This document shows, one piece after another, positions 1 through 16,998 of a DNA stretch of 64,000 bases. The notes beneath the pieces are model-generated. The model ran no database searches and was not told the DNA's origin. It saw only the letters and a list, made by a program, of their open reading frames with translations. Source of the DNA: Malus domestica (taxonomy: Eukaryota > Streptophyta > Magnoliopsida > Rosales > Rosaceae); NCBI RefSeq assembly GCF_042453785.1, contig NC_091670.1:38513501-38577500 (forward strand), in the 5' to 3' direction. Made by a program: the position numbers and the translations under genes. Each line of letters opens with the position of its first letter. Position 1 is the stretch's first letter.

Positions 1-3000
1 CTAATGAAGATACCTGAGCAGCTGACATGGGTGAATGATTTAAGGATTGTTTTGTTGACATTGTGCCCTACATGCACTTAATTTCTTCTTCCTTGGGCGG
101 CTGCGTCATTCAATGCCGACAATGCTGGAAATTTAGCACCATACTTCTGTGACTTCTCCATCTCTTGCATTTTTGGCTTATGTTTTTCTGCGTAGTGAGT
201 GTATACGCGGTATTATGCGGATTTGTTTTATGCATAGTAATGGTAGCTAGCATTAAGTCAAAATATTGACATGGTTTTGTCTGTTATGGGCATGCATGCT
301 CAAATTGGCCATGGGAGGCCTCCTTATGTTTCTGATTTTAATTTATTTTATGATATTCTTATGGGGTTTTTTTTCCATTCGATGTCGATACGTATTTTTG
401 AGATTAGGGTTTAGGCAATTGATATTATTGTGTACCAGGAACTGTGAATGGATGTGGAATTGTACTACTACAAATAGTACTACATCTTTGATATCGATTG
501 CTTGTTAAATCTTGTGAATGTGTAATGAGCGAAAGTATTCATGTATTAAACCTATTTGGAGAGGTAATTATTTATTATTAAATCCAAATTATGATAATAT
601 TTACTTGCGAAACCCAAATTTGCTATAATTTTTGTTTATTGAGAATCATGCATGCCATAAAAAATAATTGCTCCATGTGTATGTGTCGAAATTAGGTGAT
701 GATACTTGGCATATGTTTATATTTTCAATCTGTTTAAATAAAAATATATAAAACTAAAACCCATGAAAATTAACAAAGGAAAAGGGTCCTACAAAACCAA
801 ATAAATGGTTCATGGGATATGATATACAAATTATTTGGGAGCAAAAAGAAGTAAGACCCACAAGGGTTTGTCACAAGAAAATGTATTAACATCTTGAATA
901 TCCTTCTCTTGAGAGTTGAAGTTTGGATGAATATATTTTAATTAAACTGATGATCCATCTAATGGTGGATAATTTGAGAGTTGTTTTCTGACTTTCGATC
1001 TATACAAAAAAAAAAAAAAACACAACTTGAGGCTGAATTACGCAAGAGGTCAATTACCCATGCAAATGCAACGTGTTCAACGCTTAGCTTGTACTGTCTT
1101 CTTCAGCGATTCTCTTTGTTCAGGATTTGAGGAACCGCCAGACCTCATTACTGGTTTTCTTCTTAAAGAGTGTATTGAATAGTTTAGCTATTGTTTTAAT
1201 CTTTTGTTGCATTGCTTCCGTGTATTGACTTGTTCTTCAAAGCAATGAAATTCTCTACCGTTTCAATTAAAAAAAAAAAAAAATAGATGGAGAATATAAT
1301 AGACAAATGCTAAAAGGTCAAACAAAGAAAAATTATTAAGAAATAACATAGTTATTACTCTTCTATGATCTTAACACGTCTACTAAATATAATGCTAAAG
1401 AATTTTCACGATTCTGTTTAGTCATGTAGCCTCCTAGGTCTTAACTAATTAAGTCAAACTTTGTTAATAATGTTACACTAATAAGAGTCTAAATTGCAAA
1501 AGACTGTAGTCCACGTCTCGCACATATCATTGACCTTAGGCTGCTAACAAAAGATAGGACATTGCGATGGAATTATTAGATTCTTTACTCTTTGAATTAT
1601 TATTTGTGTATTATATTAAACATAAACAATTTGATTAGGTGGTTATGGTTGCATAATAACACAACAAACTTGATAGCTACCCCAATATGTTATAATAATA
1701 TTCCATGGCATCTGCATTCTGCAGCAGTCCCACACAACCGCGTACCAGCAACAACTGCTAACAAAATTATTTTCTAGCTATGAGATTTACGGCAAAATCT
1801 AAAGAGATAATTAACTAAATCCAAAAGATTTGATTCTAAACAAATAAGTTCAAATATTTGTACATTAATCTCACCTCCAACCGCGGTTACAACAGTGGCG
1901 ATGCCCACCTACGCGTAGTTGGTGGTTGGTGGAAGAAGTTGGACGCACTCTAAAGTCACTCCATGGATACTCTTCAATCCTTCCTGAGTCCTCCACCAAG
2001 ATAACAAATGGGAATTTTTGTAGTTTTGTTTTGAATTATAGCATTAAAAACTCGTTCATGCTGAAAATCGAGGCTACATTGAAGTACATTTAATCATGGA
2101 AATTGATTCTCTTAGAAAATTAAATATGTTTTAGAAAAATTTGTATGTCTTTGATAGAAATTTAACTGAATTGCAATTTCATCAGTTTGAGTCTTTGAAA
2201 CTCTCTTTAAAGTGAGCTTATCAAAATGCTCATTTTCGACTAATCACTTTTGAATTAGACATCTAATTTATCTCATTCCAGATTTGTAGATATTTGATTA
2301 CTATTTTTAAAGTGAGACCACATATGGTTTGATTTTTATGAGTAAGGAAGCATGCATGGGAAGTAAAAAATTGTAATACAATATATATGGTTATGCACAT
2401 TAAACTGTGTGATAACTGGGCCTTGGAGACTGGGTCATTGATTTGAAGTGGGCTGGCTTTACATGACAAAAGGGTTTCAGACTGGCACAAACAATAGTTT
2501 GCTAATAAGGTTTATGTTTTTCTCAGACTCAGTGTGGTTCACTGTGGTTAGAGAATAACGTGCAACTGATTAAGTCTATTCCAACTTGCATTGGTAAGGT
2601 GCATTGTTAAACAAGAAATCAAGTTTTATATGGTAAAACAGAAGGCTAATCATAAGGTTTATAGACATTATTTTATATAAACATAACAAAAAAAGAATTA
2701 ATTTTTATATGGTAAAACAAAAGACTAATTATATGGTTTAGTGTTTTTTTTTTAATTTTTAAAAATGGTTCTTGACTTCAAAGAACTTCCAACCCATGGC
2801 CAATGGAATTGTCAAAATCCACTTACCAATGCACTATGTTATTGTAAAACTAGCAAACAATACATATATATATTAGTAAAATTTCAGGATAAGTCTGGTC
2901 CTAATCTGGCCTCCATGTGGCTCCGCCACTGGGTAATAGTACTTCAAAGAATACTTCCGGAATTGGGTTCTTGGAGATAATTGTAGATGGCATCTTCCCC

Positions 3001-3180
3001 TTCTGAATGTTATGATTTACATTATGTATACATGGCTGATTTCAAAAGAGAAGGTTGTTCAAATTTGCGTTGTTGCTTTAGAAAGCCCTGTTGGAATATG
3101 ATTATGATAACATGGTTTTCACAATATGTGTAATTATATGTGAAGGTATACCATAACATTGGTGTACTAATATACATATG
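1..3180. other. Intergenic region, no supported gene
   Basis: I see no convincing gene here. The first 81 bases are open in frame 1 and end in TAA, so they could be the tail of a gene to the left, but nothing recognisable is encoded. Around 1100-1283 a stretch ends in a poly(A) run after GAAATTCTCTACCGTTTC, which looks like the 3' end of a LINE or other retroposed transcript. About 2620-2745 contains two imperfect copies of a segment with TTTTATATGGTAAAACA. The sequence near 2915-2930, ending GGCTCCGCCACTG, resembles one end of the hAT-like MITEs described further on. Confidence 0.4.
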
Positions 3181-3185
3181 ATTGT

Positions 3186-3503
3186 AGTTGCATATGGGCT
3201 TGATAGAAATTGGGTATTCACATGATCGGAAACGGATGTGGTTAGACTATCGATCACAATATGGTGTAAATGATATGAACAGTTGTATTTCAACTATAAC
3301 TTCTCCTGAATAACACAACTTCTCCAAAAAGGTTACTTCCATCTCTATATATTTGTCAAATCCCTTTCTGTCAAATTCAATTCAATTTCCATACTCACTC
3401 TCTGTTCATATCTTTCGCACCATATTGTGATCGATAGTCTAACGACATCCGTTTCCGATCCTATGAATACCCAATTTCTATCAAGCCCGTATGCAACCGC
3501 AAG
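3186..3503. repeat. Long near-perfect foldback (inverted repeat, about 96-base arms)
   Basis: The left arm (about 3186-3281) and right arm (about 3408-3503) are reverse complements with only about eight mismatches and are separated by about 125 bases. The arms share the core ACTATCGATCACAATATGG. Outside the arms the two sides do not match, and I see no clear target-site duplication. Transcription would give a long hairpin able to produce small RNAs. It could be a foldback MITE or a young inverted-duplication small-RNA locus. I do not recognise the arm sequence. Confidence 0.75.
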
Positions 3504-5140
3504 ACATTCCCCCTTAAAGTGCTGTTTCTACACTGTTTTACCATTCATCAACTTATGCAGATTATGACATAGTTATAACTCCTTTGCAGGTTAAGAGTGT
3601 TGCACCATTTAGCCAGTCATTTACATGGATCCCGAAAGCCCGCCTCCCGAGAAGGACTACGATGTTTAGTTTAAAACTTTGGAAGATGGAATTACAGGAA
3701 AGGAAATCTTGGAACAAGAACTGTACCGGTGTATTGCTGCATGCGTTCTGTTATCAACCTTAACTCTGTAAGTGAAAAAAATGGAGCTTGATATGCTAAC
3801 AATTTTGATCTGTAGATATTAAAATAAATTACATCCAGCTATTAAATTCCGTCATATATATTATACATAGATGCACGCTAGAATTTTCGTTTTCGATATA
3901 GCATTTCCTTGGGACTGCTGCGGCTCCCATTTAATTTGAGGCCACCACTTGTCTCTCTAATTGCATGTGTATGTAAATACTCATAGCAGCAGATGAAGGG
4001 CAGACGACTCTTTAGGAACATCAAAGCAATCAAAGATTATAGGGTTCTGTGGGAAAAATTTACTTCAAAATTTGCTGTAACTGTGGAATTATAGCCTTTG
4101 ATCACGAGGTCCAAATCTCCTTATATATCAGGAGGTTTGAACCTTTTTTTCAACATCAGTTTACTTTCTACACATGAGTAGCTTATACAATGTTTTCTAA
4201 TGATATTCAATGAGATTATAAGTATTTAGAAAAATGGATACTTTTTTAATTCTCTCTTAAAACCCTAATGTCTCGACTCTCTAGACCATCCTAAATTGAG
4301 GAGAACGAGGAGAGCTGAAAATATTCAGTAATTCAGTTAGCTGGTCAAGTCACTCTCACAAAGGGTGGGTCCTTGTATATCGGAAGTAATGCTTATGCAT
4401 AGTGGGGGCTTATTTCGTTGTGAGTGTACCTCAACATCCAGTTAATTAGGCTGCCATATCTAAATTTTTTTCCAAAGTGAGACCTCGTGTACAATAACTT
4501 ACCTATAATTGGAAATCTTGAATGCATTGTGACAGTATCTCAACCAATCAAACATTGCTACATGAGAAAGTTAAAACACATTGCAATATTTAATTAGTTT
4601 GTAATATTATCACAACCGTGTCCTAATTTATAGTTAAGCTATTCACCTCAGGTATGAACGGGGGTGGCCGCATAGTTTGAAAAGCAATCTTTCTCTGTAC
4701 AATGTAAGATTTGATGAAGGCTCTTCAGTCTTCCCTTTTAAGTTTCCTGACCTTGTCATGTTAAAAGTAGACATCTCTTTGTACAACTGGAAAAGTTCAA
4801 AGCTTATATAAAGCAGAGCTTCTGCAGCAAATTTAGATGTCTGTGACTGTCAAGCATTGCTGCCACATGGAAAATAAAGCCTTGGGCGCTGCATCACCAC
4901 ATGATATACATGCTGACATGATCTGGAGGAAGTTATTCCCTTTGCTATTTAATGCAAAAACTGCAATTTGAGGACCCTACAAGTTTGTCTGAATGAGCTG
5001 TGATTTTGGGATATGTTTCATGACCTCACTAATCACAGCAATTCACTCAATTGACTGATTTGTTGGTACACAAGGATTCCTTTAAATAGGGACATTACAA
5101 TACATTGATAGGATAAATATTTAATGCTAAAGATTATGGC
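3504..5140. other. Intergenic region, no supported gene
   Basis: No gene, hairpin or structured repeat could be supported. The part near 3590-3760 has short open stretches next to a possible splice acceptor (TTTGCAG) but matches nothing I recognise; a decayed gene fragment is possible. Confidence 0.35.
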
Positions 5141-5149
5141 CATTTAACA

Positions 5150-5305
5150 CTACGATTTAGTGGTATTCCTCTTCACTTGTAAGTAAAAGATCTTAGATTC
5201 GATTCTTGTCAAAAGCAAATTTGAACCACATTGTTGCTAGCCCATTGTGAAGCTAAACCCACCATCTTCCGTTAATATAGATAATATCATTTGCTAAAAA
5301 AAAGT
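5150..5305 (+). mobile_element. tRNA-derived SINE copy
   Basis: The element begins near TTTAGTGGTATTCCTC. It contains a degenerate pol III B box (AGATTCGATTC) near 5190, then TTTGAACCACATTGTTGCTAGC, and ends TATCATTTGCTAAAAAAAAG. The same order of motifs recurs at 22150-22288, and 3' parts recur at 16.0-16.3 kb and 28.4 kb. The B-box-like core, short length and A-rich tail fit a tRNA-derived SINE family. Confidence 0.7.
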
Positions 5306-5915
5306 TTACAAAAGATTATAGTTTCTAAACATCTAATTAGAAGGGACAAGGATTCTCTCCCTTTTTTTTCCCTCCCCCTTCCTTCCTTCTGTTTGAAGGC
5401 TCATGATTTCATCTTGTATGGAGAGAGAAGAAAAAAATTACTGTGAAAGGAGGAGAGGGAGGAAAGGAAAAAAAGGAGGGGAGATAATCCCCATCCAACC
5501 TTTCACTCTTCCAAGTCCGAATACAAATAAATGAGCAATAGTTTTCCATTCCTAGGTACATTAACATTTTCATGACATCTATGCATATGAAATCACTGGC
5601 TAATTGAGTGCTGCAATTGAACAACTAAGCATATATATGCAAATTACAGAACTTCCCAATTTTATAAACGAAATTAAAGACCAAAAAGAAAGTAAAAAGA
5701 AACGCAAAGAATAAAAAGGGTCGATGCCAAATTATTTATTTTCTCTAAATACTTTTTTCCTTTTTTCGGCTGTAAAAATAGGAACATTTACATGATAAAA
5801 TAAAAGAGAAGTAAAAATGAGGTTCTCTAGCTATTTCTTTTTTCTTGTTTGATTTGAATTGGTTTCTTGACCTGCAATCCTCATAAATGGAGTTCTGATG
5901 GCTTCACAATATCCT

Positions 5916-6376
5916 TCAATAACACCAGCATCCCTACAAAAAATCAGACAAATAAATACATATAAAACCAAGTGTGAAACAATATAAGCGCGATAAAAAA
6001 GCACAGAGGTAAGCCAATCACACAAACGAAACAAGAAGCTTAAGCAACTCACCCCAAAACAAGCTTTATCGTGTCTTGCAGGAGGAGCTTCCGTTAGGGT
6101 TGAAAGTCTGGCAAGCATTTCTTGTTCAGTGAATATTTTACCTTGAGAGCTCACGAACACGGTCCGCCGGACCGGAGGAGACCACAGTCCACTCTGCTCG
6201 TAATCAAAGTCGAACTCCGCGGCATCAAAGAACTTCTGAAGAAGTCGATCAGAAGTGGATTTTGGGACCAACTGCACAGTTGGAGAAGTGGGAGGAGGAC
6301 AAGTGTCAGGCAACCCAGGTGAAGAATAAGAAGAAGAAGAAGGAGAAGAGAGCTCAGACTCTGTCCCAGAAGGCAT
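5916..6376 (-). CDS. Small conserved plant protein with a DFDYEQSGLWSPP motif, two exons
   Basis: Function unknown. The proposed coding sequence is complement(join(5916..5933,6053..6376)), 113 residues. The start is the first methionine of a Ser/Pro-rich N-terminus (residues 1-40). It is followed by a leucine-rich short helix and the motif DFDYEQSGLWSPPVRRTVF (about 55-74), then GKIFTEQEMLARL (79-91). The motif is the kind of small conserved plant protein I have seen before but cannot name. Exon 1 ends GGG before GTGAGT; the acceptor is TTTTTTGTAG. The 18-base last exon adds a Cys/Trp-rich end, GCWCY, and a stop, so the C-terminus is ACFGGCWCY. Without splicing the frame runs on to 5831 in sequence that looks intronic. 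A TATATATA-like box lies at about 6535-6546, roughly 160 bases upstream of the ATG. Confidence 0.7.
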
Positions 6377-6534
6377 TTGGACGAAATGGAATCCAGAATA
6401 ATGGAGCTGAAAAGATAAGGGAAGGCAAAACTTGACAAAACTAATGTATGTGTATAAGGGGGAGGTCAGAGGTGTGATAAGGACGTGTATGGCTGTATGC
6501 AATCATAGGGGGACGTCGTGGCTGCTATATATAA

Positions 6535-6546
6535 TACATGATTTTT
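6535..6546 (-). promoter_or_regulatory. Probable TATA box of the small conserved gene
   Basis: On the minus strand the sequence reads ATTATATATAGC, about 160 bases upstream of the proposed ATG at 6376. Position and sequence fit a core promoter. Confidence 0.5.
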
Positions 6547-6549
6547 ATG

Positions 6550-11269
<4,720 letters not shown>

Positions 11270-12677
11270 AGTCCGAATCTGCACCGGATGTAGCTGGTTT
11301 GTGTTTGCCACATCTGTTTTTCCCTATACCGGGGTTGTGTAAAAAAAAATCTTGGAAATTCTGCCGGCTTTAGGAGATAGGAAGGCGGGGTTCGGTGTTT
11401 ACTTCCATTGTCATTATCATTAATTACCCTAAGGCAGATATGTTTAGCTGATCAAGAGGAGCTTGTTTAGTAACAAGATATTACATGTTCTTACTTTTCA
11501 TAGGTGTTGAATGGGGGGTTTACTTTCACCCGAATTTTTTCGGTATTCCGAGGTTATTCTTGAGACTAATTAATTGAAATTGTTTATTCAACTTCTCTCT
11601 CTAATCTGTCCTATATTCGCTTATGTTTCATGGCGGCTGTGCACAGTGATGAATGTACATTGGGACCAAGGTGGTCCAGAAGAGTTCAAAAATACACATG
11701 CTAAGGTCTTCTGAGGACCATTCAAAGTTTGGTATGAGTTTTTCTTGTGCCCACCAAGTGTTTTTGTAATATATGCTAGACATATTTCTGCCAGCATTCA
11801 GAAGGTTCCGCTGAGAGTAAATTATCTCGATAGCACTTAATAGATTGCTTTGGCATTTGCAGACATCTAATGAAATATATGCAACATAGTTCGGGTGACG
11901 ACAACAAACCCACGGTGTTAGACAAAATGCCTCAGTGAGTAAACAAATTTTATTTTTTTTGCGCGCTTCACGCTCTGTTTCTACTAAAAAATTAGATCTT
12001 TAAACACTGAAACCAATTTTCGAATCTAAATTCCCCACTGACTGGCTGTAGTTCCCTCTCGAGACAGGCTGTAGTGCAGGTCGATTCCTAGAAAACAAAA
12101 CAGTTGGTGAAGGTGGTGCATCATGCATGCAAACAATAAGGCATGTCGTTTTGGAATATCCTTCTTGCCAAATTTAAAAAGTTTAGTTTGGACGTCCTTT
12201 TTCAACGATCTGATCTGTCCGTAATCATTGGGGAAAGGATATCATTGCCAATATGAATTAAACAATTTCAAACACTTTCCTTGTCCACAGGCAACGCCGG
12301 AGTTCCAGTAACCTAGGCTGCTATCCACAAATTAGCCTACGACAACAGCACAAATTGCACAACATGTTCTATTATTCATTGAGGAAAGCTAAGGAAACTG
12401 CAAGCCGTTAGATCCGTGTGGACCCCGCAGTGAAAGCGCGAGAAGATGATACAATACCGAGTGTCTTAAGCCAATCACGCATTATTACGTGAGATGGTTA
12501 AAACACATGTAATGAGTGATTTGAAATCTTCGATATAGATAAGTTTTTCTGACTTGCATGTGCAGTTGTCTCTTAAGCAACTCGTATCTACTATGGTACT
12601 GCTATATTTGATCACACATGCAAATCAAAATGAATGTGATTCATACAGAGTTATCCTTCTAGACTTTAGGCAGCAAG
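11270..12677. other. RABA1 3' UTR followed by intergenic DNA
   Basis: The first few hundred bases after the stop are probably the 3' UTR of the Rab gene; several AATAAA-like signals are possible but none can be chosen. The rest is intergenic and I see nothing coding. Confidence 0.5.
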
Positions 12678-13031
12678 CAATGACCGATTCAGAATTTCGG
12701 GTTCGGAGAGGCCTCTCAAAAATGTAAAAAAACAATGCAACAATGCTGCAAACACGCTCACGAATATCTCTAAGCCATCATCTCATCTATCGTTTGGTCA
12801 TCATCTCAGCTAGTACTTAATTTGCTACTTTAGATTTTTGGTCCGATTTTGATGTTTGTTTGCTTGGTGACGATGATGTTGAATTTTACGAATATGGGAA
12901 TAGTCAAAACCTTCTTTGTCATCACATATTCACAATTATTGGAAATCAGAGGGATAACTCTAGTTTTTTCTATGTGAAAAAATGTCAAGTAAGCCCGGGA
13001 CCATTATGGTCCCTTCATGGCTCTGCCCCTG
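12678..13031. mobile_element. Degenerate MITE, hAT-like ends
   Basis: The left end, CAATGACCGATTCAGAA, and the reverse complement of the right end, CAGGGGCAGAGCCATGAA, match imperfectly. They resemble the ends of the element at 35842-36186. No clear target duplication is left and no protein is encoded, so this is probably an old non-autonomous DNA transposon. Confidence 0.4.
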
Positions 13032-13426
13032 ACAACAGGAAAGTTATGGTCACTTATCGTTCAATCTTAATTCAACGGTAAGTGGTCATTTAATTTTCTT
13101 GCGTACTTTCTCCTTACTAATGGATTAAAAGAAAACGGTGGTGGCCATGATTTTCTTAAACCCTTGTAAGTCTAAGAAAATGAAACTCGTGATTCATATG
13201 TGATCGACACAGTTTATCATCATAATATTTTAGACCGTACCATAAAAAATATTTCTAACTTTACCGCTGCTACAAGTGTGACATATTTAAACTTCGATTC
13301 CAGCAATACCAGCGGAAGGTATTAAGCATGTTATATACAGAGACAAAACATGCAGGCTTTGCAGGTTATTAGGGTTTTAATAAAATGGTGAATCTTCGTG
13401 GCTAAGCTGTCATTTGCCTTAATTTG

Positions 13427-13428
<2 letters not shown>

Positions 13429-13481
<53 letters not shown>
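13429..13481 (+). repeat. (TC)n microsatellite
   Basis: About 26 uninterrupted CT/TC dinucleotides. Confidence 0.97.
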
Positions 13482-13485
<4 letters not shown>

Positions 13486-13598
13486 AATGCCTTAACGGAT
13501 AAGGAAGACGTAGATCCGGTCCAACTTATCCCAAGGATGGTTTCATTTCATGACATGGGCAATGACTCTGCAATAATTTATATGACGTACTAAGCCAT

Positions 13599-13942
13599 GG
13601 CTTGGTACTGAAGTGATTCTGAAAAAAGCTGGTATAAAAAAAAGCTAACAGCTTTTTTGTGTTTGGTAAACATTCAGCTTCAGCTTTTTTTCACAGTTTT
13701 GGGTGAAAAAAAGCCAAAAACAGGAAGCTGCAAAACCTAGTTTTGAAAAACCGGTTTTTTTTCACATCTGTTTTGCATAAAAGTTTACTACACACTATAA
13801 TACTGCTTTTTTTTTTCTTTTCAAAAGCACATTTACAAAAAATTTACCAAACACTCTGCTGCTTTATTTCACAGCTGCTTATTCTTACAGCACAACAGAA
13901 GCAGTTTTTTTTCAAAGTACAACAATACCAAACCAGCCGATG
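13599..13942. mobile_element. Probable MITE with GGCTTGGTA ends
   Basis: The left side reads GGCTTGGTACTGAAG and the right side, reverse complemented, GGCTGGTTTGGTATTG. Inside are many AGCTTTTTTT / AAAAAAGC blocks in both orientations, giving a strongly self-complementary segment. No protein is encoded; a 91-residue open frame here is low-complexity. The exact ends and the target duplication are uncertain. Confidence 0.5.
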
Positions 13943-14134
13943 TGCTGGTGTTGTAAATCAAATAGCAAAAACAAAAGCCAATTGCAAAGATGAGTGTTTT
14001 TTTAAACAATCATATTAATTTTTTAAATTCGACGAGACTAAGTAGGGTTTAAAATAATTAGGGTTATTCGTCCCAAAAAAAAATGGATAGGGTTTGAACT
14101 ATACTGGTCCCCTTCTCTAGTCTTCATTAACAAC

Positions 14135-14139
<5 letters not shown>

Positions 14140-14175
<36 letters not shown>
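14140..14175. repeat. (AT)n microsatellite
   Basis: About 17 uninterrupted TA/AT dinucleotides. Confidence 0.95.
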
Positions 14176-14179
<4 letters not shown>

Positions 14180-16030
14180 CACTCTGCATTTAGGGTTTAT
14201 AATAAACTGAGGTAAGCTGGTGAAGTTTAAATTATCTGGATTTAGAGTGTGACATGCAAGATATTTTAGTTGTGTTTCTTTTTCATAGGCTTAGGCTACC
14301 AAGTGATTGGTAACGAAGTCAAGATCCAGCTATACCATCATCAACTAAAAGTCAATGGTTTTGGGTTTCTTTAACTTTGGAAATGATGTGCCGAGAAAGA
14401 CATTTTCATTCGACGTCTAATCGAAAGATGAGAATCTTAGTTTCTGAGTTCCTCACTTCTATGATTCGAGTTGTGTTCTTCCCAGCCCAACTCGTTGGTC
14501 GCCCATCTAACAGATGCTAAGATTGGTTTGATCGAATTATTTTATGTTTTTAAATTAATCATATATATTGGAGGAAATCAATATTTAGCCAATTATTACG
14601 GCTACGTGTTATCTCTTTCATCCCACTAATTATTTAACAAGAAAGATAAACACATTACTGTATAATATATAGATGATGATTCTAAGACAAAAAATTATCC
14701 TAGTATCATGTCAATATATTACTATATATCATTCAAAAAATGAAAGAAATGTTTAAGAAAATGCAGTGTGATTGCTTCCGGGAAAAAAAAGGTGAGAAAA
14801 TATAATGTGCAAGATAAGATCGATGGAAATCAAAGAGCATAAAGAGGAAGCAAATGGCCATGTGATAATCAATGGTTGCTGGATTATTTTATTTGTCATA
14901 GTTTAGTTTAAAAAGAATAGAGCTGCCAACTATCCTAGTAGTTCTCTAATAATATAATTAACCTAGCCAACTCCAAGGGCTGGCTAACAGTCCGACTTTT
15001 GAATTGAGCCAAGTTTGATTTGGTTCAAGCTACATAGAAAGAATAAAGGGTTAATTACAAAAAAACTACCCAACTTTTTGAGGTGATTCCAAATTAATTA
15101 ATCTTGATCTTTTAAAACACTACAAATAACTATATAGCATTTTAAAAATTAGACATTGGTAGGTTAAGGGGGACTTTACCAACATTAATGATGATGCTAC
15201 TAGAACTAAACGATGAAGTGGACAAATACTAAAGCTAGTGTTCACCAATCAACGTTTTCAAAGTTCTAATCCTCCAAATTGAACCATATTAGTCAAGTTA
15301 AACCATAAATTACATGTCAATTTGGAGATTCAAATCTCCATAGATGACTTGAGAGTTAAAACCCGCTTAATATTTGTTCACGTCATCACTAAACGCTAGT
15401 GAACCCAACAGATGTCCATTTTTCAAAACTTTAGGTGGTTAATTGGAATGTTTTAAAATGTTAGAACCAATTTGGAATCACCCTTAAAGATTGGGTAAAT
15501 ATTTAGATGACTTAACTCAAGAATAAGTAAAGAAATTATATTCAAGTGGAAGGTAGAAGATATATTACTCGTGAAAAAACTAGTTAGCTTCAATCCCCAC
15601 ACAATGACATTAACACCTTATTAATTTCTTCAGTTCTACTAATTGAATCCTTGACACCAAACGAGACTCTCGTGAAAAATTATGAAGATATAATTTATTT
15701 TTTGTTCCTAATCACTTTGTCTAAGTTTTCTATATTTTAAGAAATTATGTCACAAATGTGTGATTTATAAATACTAGCCTTCATGCACGCGCTCACGCGT
15801 GTACATAAGACATTTTTTTAATCATGGCGTTCTACACGCGACTTGTAGGTTTTAAATATATTTATATGCGTAAATTGACAAATGGAAAGTCAAATATTTG
15901 AAGTAAATGAATAATCTTAGATCATGCTAGAAGAAACCTCTTATAAACCAATTAAAGCAGCTGAATCCACATAATAAAATAGGTCTCTATTGAATTTATA
16001 TTAAGAATAGAGAAAATACTATTTAATAAA
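14176..16030. other. Intergenic region, no supported gene
   Basis: AT-rich sequence with no recognised gene or structured element. Confidence 0.5.
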
Positions 16031-16300
16031 CAACTGGTTGAATCACATTATTGATAACTCATTGTGAGGCTAAGTTCATCCCTCTTTGTGTAGATAATAT
16101 TGTTTGTTAAAAAAAAAAGCAATCATTTGACAACTAATTTAATCACATTATTATCCACGTGCGAAAGACTTTTTTATAATCGGCATTACACGCCTCTTTT
16201 TCAGATGTTTTGAACGTGTTTAAAAATAGAGAAAATAATATTTAATGAAAAACTGATTGAATCACATTATTGTTAGCCTATTGTGAGGTACTAATTATTT
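16030..16300 (+). mobile_element. Two 3' fragments of the SINE family
   Basis: The 16030-16121 segment reads TTGAATCACATTATTGATAAC, then TCATTGTGAGGCTAAG, then GATAATATTGTTTGTT plus A run, matching the 3' half of the SINE at 5150-5305. A shorter piece of the same 3' half follows at about 16246-16290. Both lack the B-box region. Confidence 0.6.
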
Positions 16301-16998
16301 TAAAAAGAAATTGTACAAAAGAAATTAATTATTAAAAAACACTTTTAAAATGATGAAAATACCCCTCCACATTTGATGCATTATTTTGGATTGCTTTTGA
16401 TGTTTTTTGTTTGAGGAGTATTTTTGTCCAATTATTTTTGGTGAAGTTTATAACACCAAAAAAATACTATTCATTGGGCCATCAACTTTATATGTAAAGA
16501 TAAAATTAGCAATAATTGACTTGTGAGCCCCACTTATGAATATTCTATTCTATGCAAAAGTTGGAAACGGACGGCCAAAATATGCTAATTACACCAACAT
16601 CATGACAGATCCAGATTAAAAATTGTGTTTATTCATTCACTAAGCTAAAATTAAGGCAAGGAAATATAATAAACTTTTTATTACTAAAAAAGAAAAACTA
16701 AAATCATAAAAATGTTAAATAAATTCGGTATCTTATGCGCGCACGATACTCGTTTGAACGTAGAGATTTTTTAAAGTGTTAGAATACGATCTGATTTATT
16801 AAGTGTTATAATATCAATGATTGAATATTTCAAAAAAATTTCAACCAGTTATATTATAACACTTGATTTGAAAACCGTTTTCTTAGCACACTGAAAAATT
16901 TCTTTCTTGACACAGACCTCATGTATTTACGGGGAGAGAGGTTGTGTGTAAAAAAACAATAAAAATTGGAGGGTATTATAGGGAAGGAAGGACACGTG

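Noticed and set aside
266..508. 80-codon open frame on the plus strand
   Set aside because: Hydrophobic and AT-driven, no recognisable domain, no promoter or splice context; probably chance.
5831..6502. Single long 223-codon reading of the small conserved gene
   Set aside because: The first 42 codons lie upstream of the natural methionine, and the last 115 or so run through a sequence with good GT and AG splice signals. The spliced 113-residue form is the better model.
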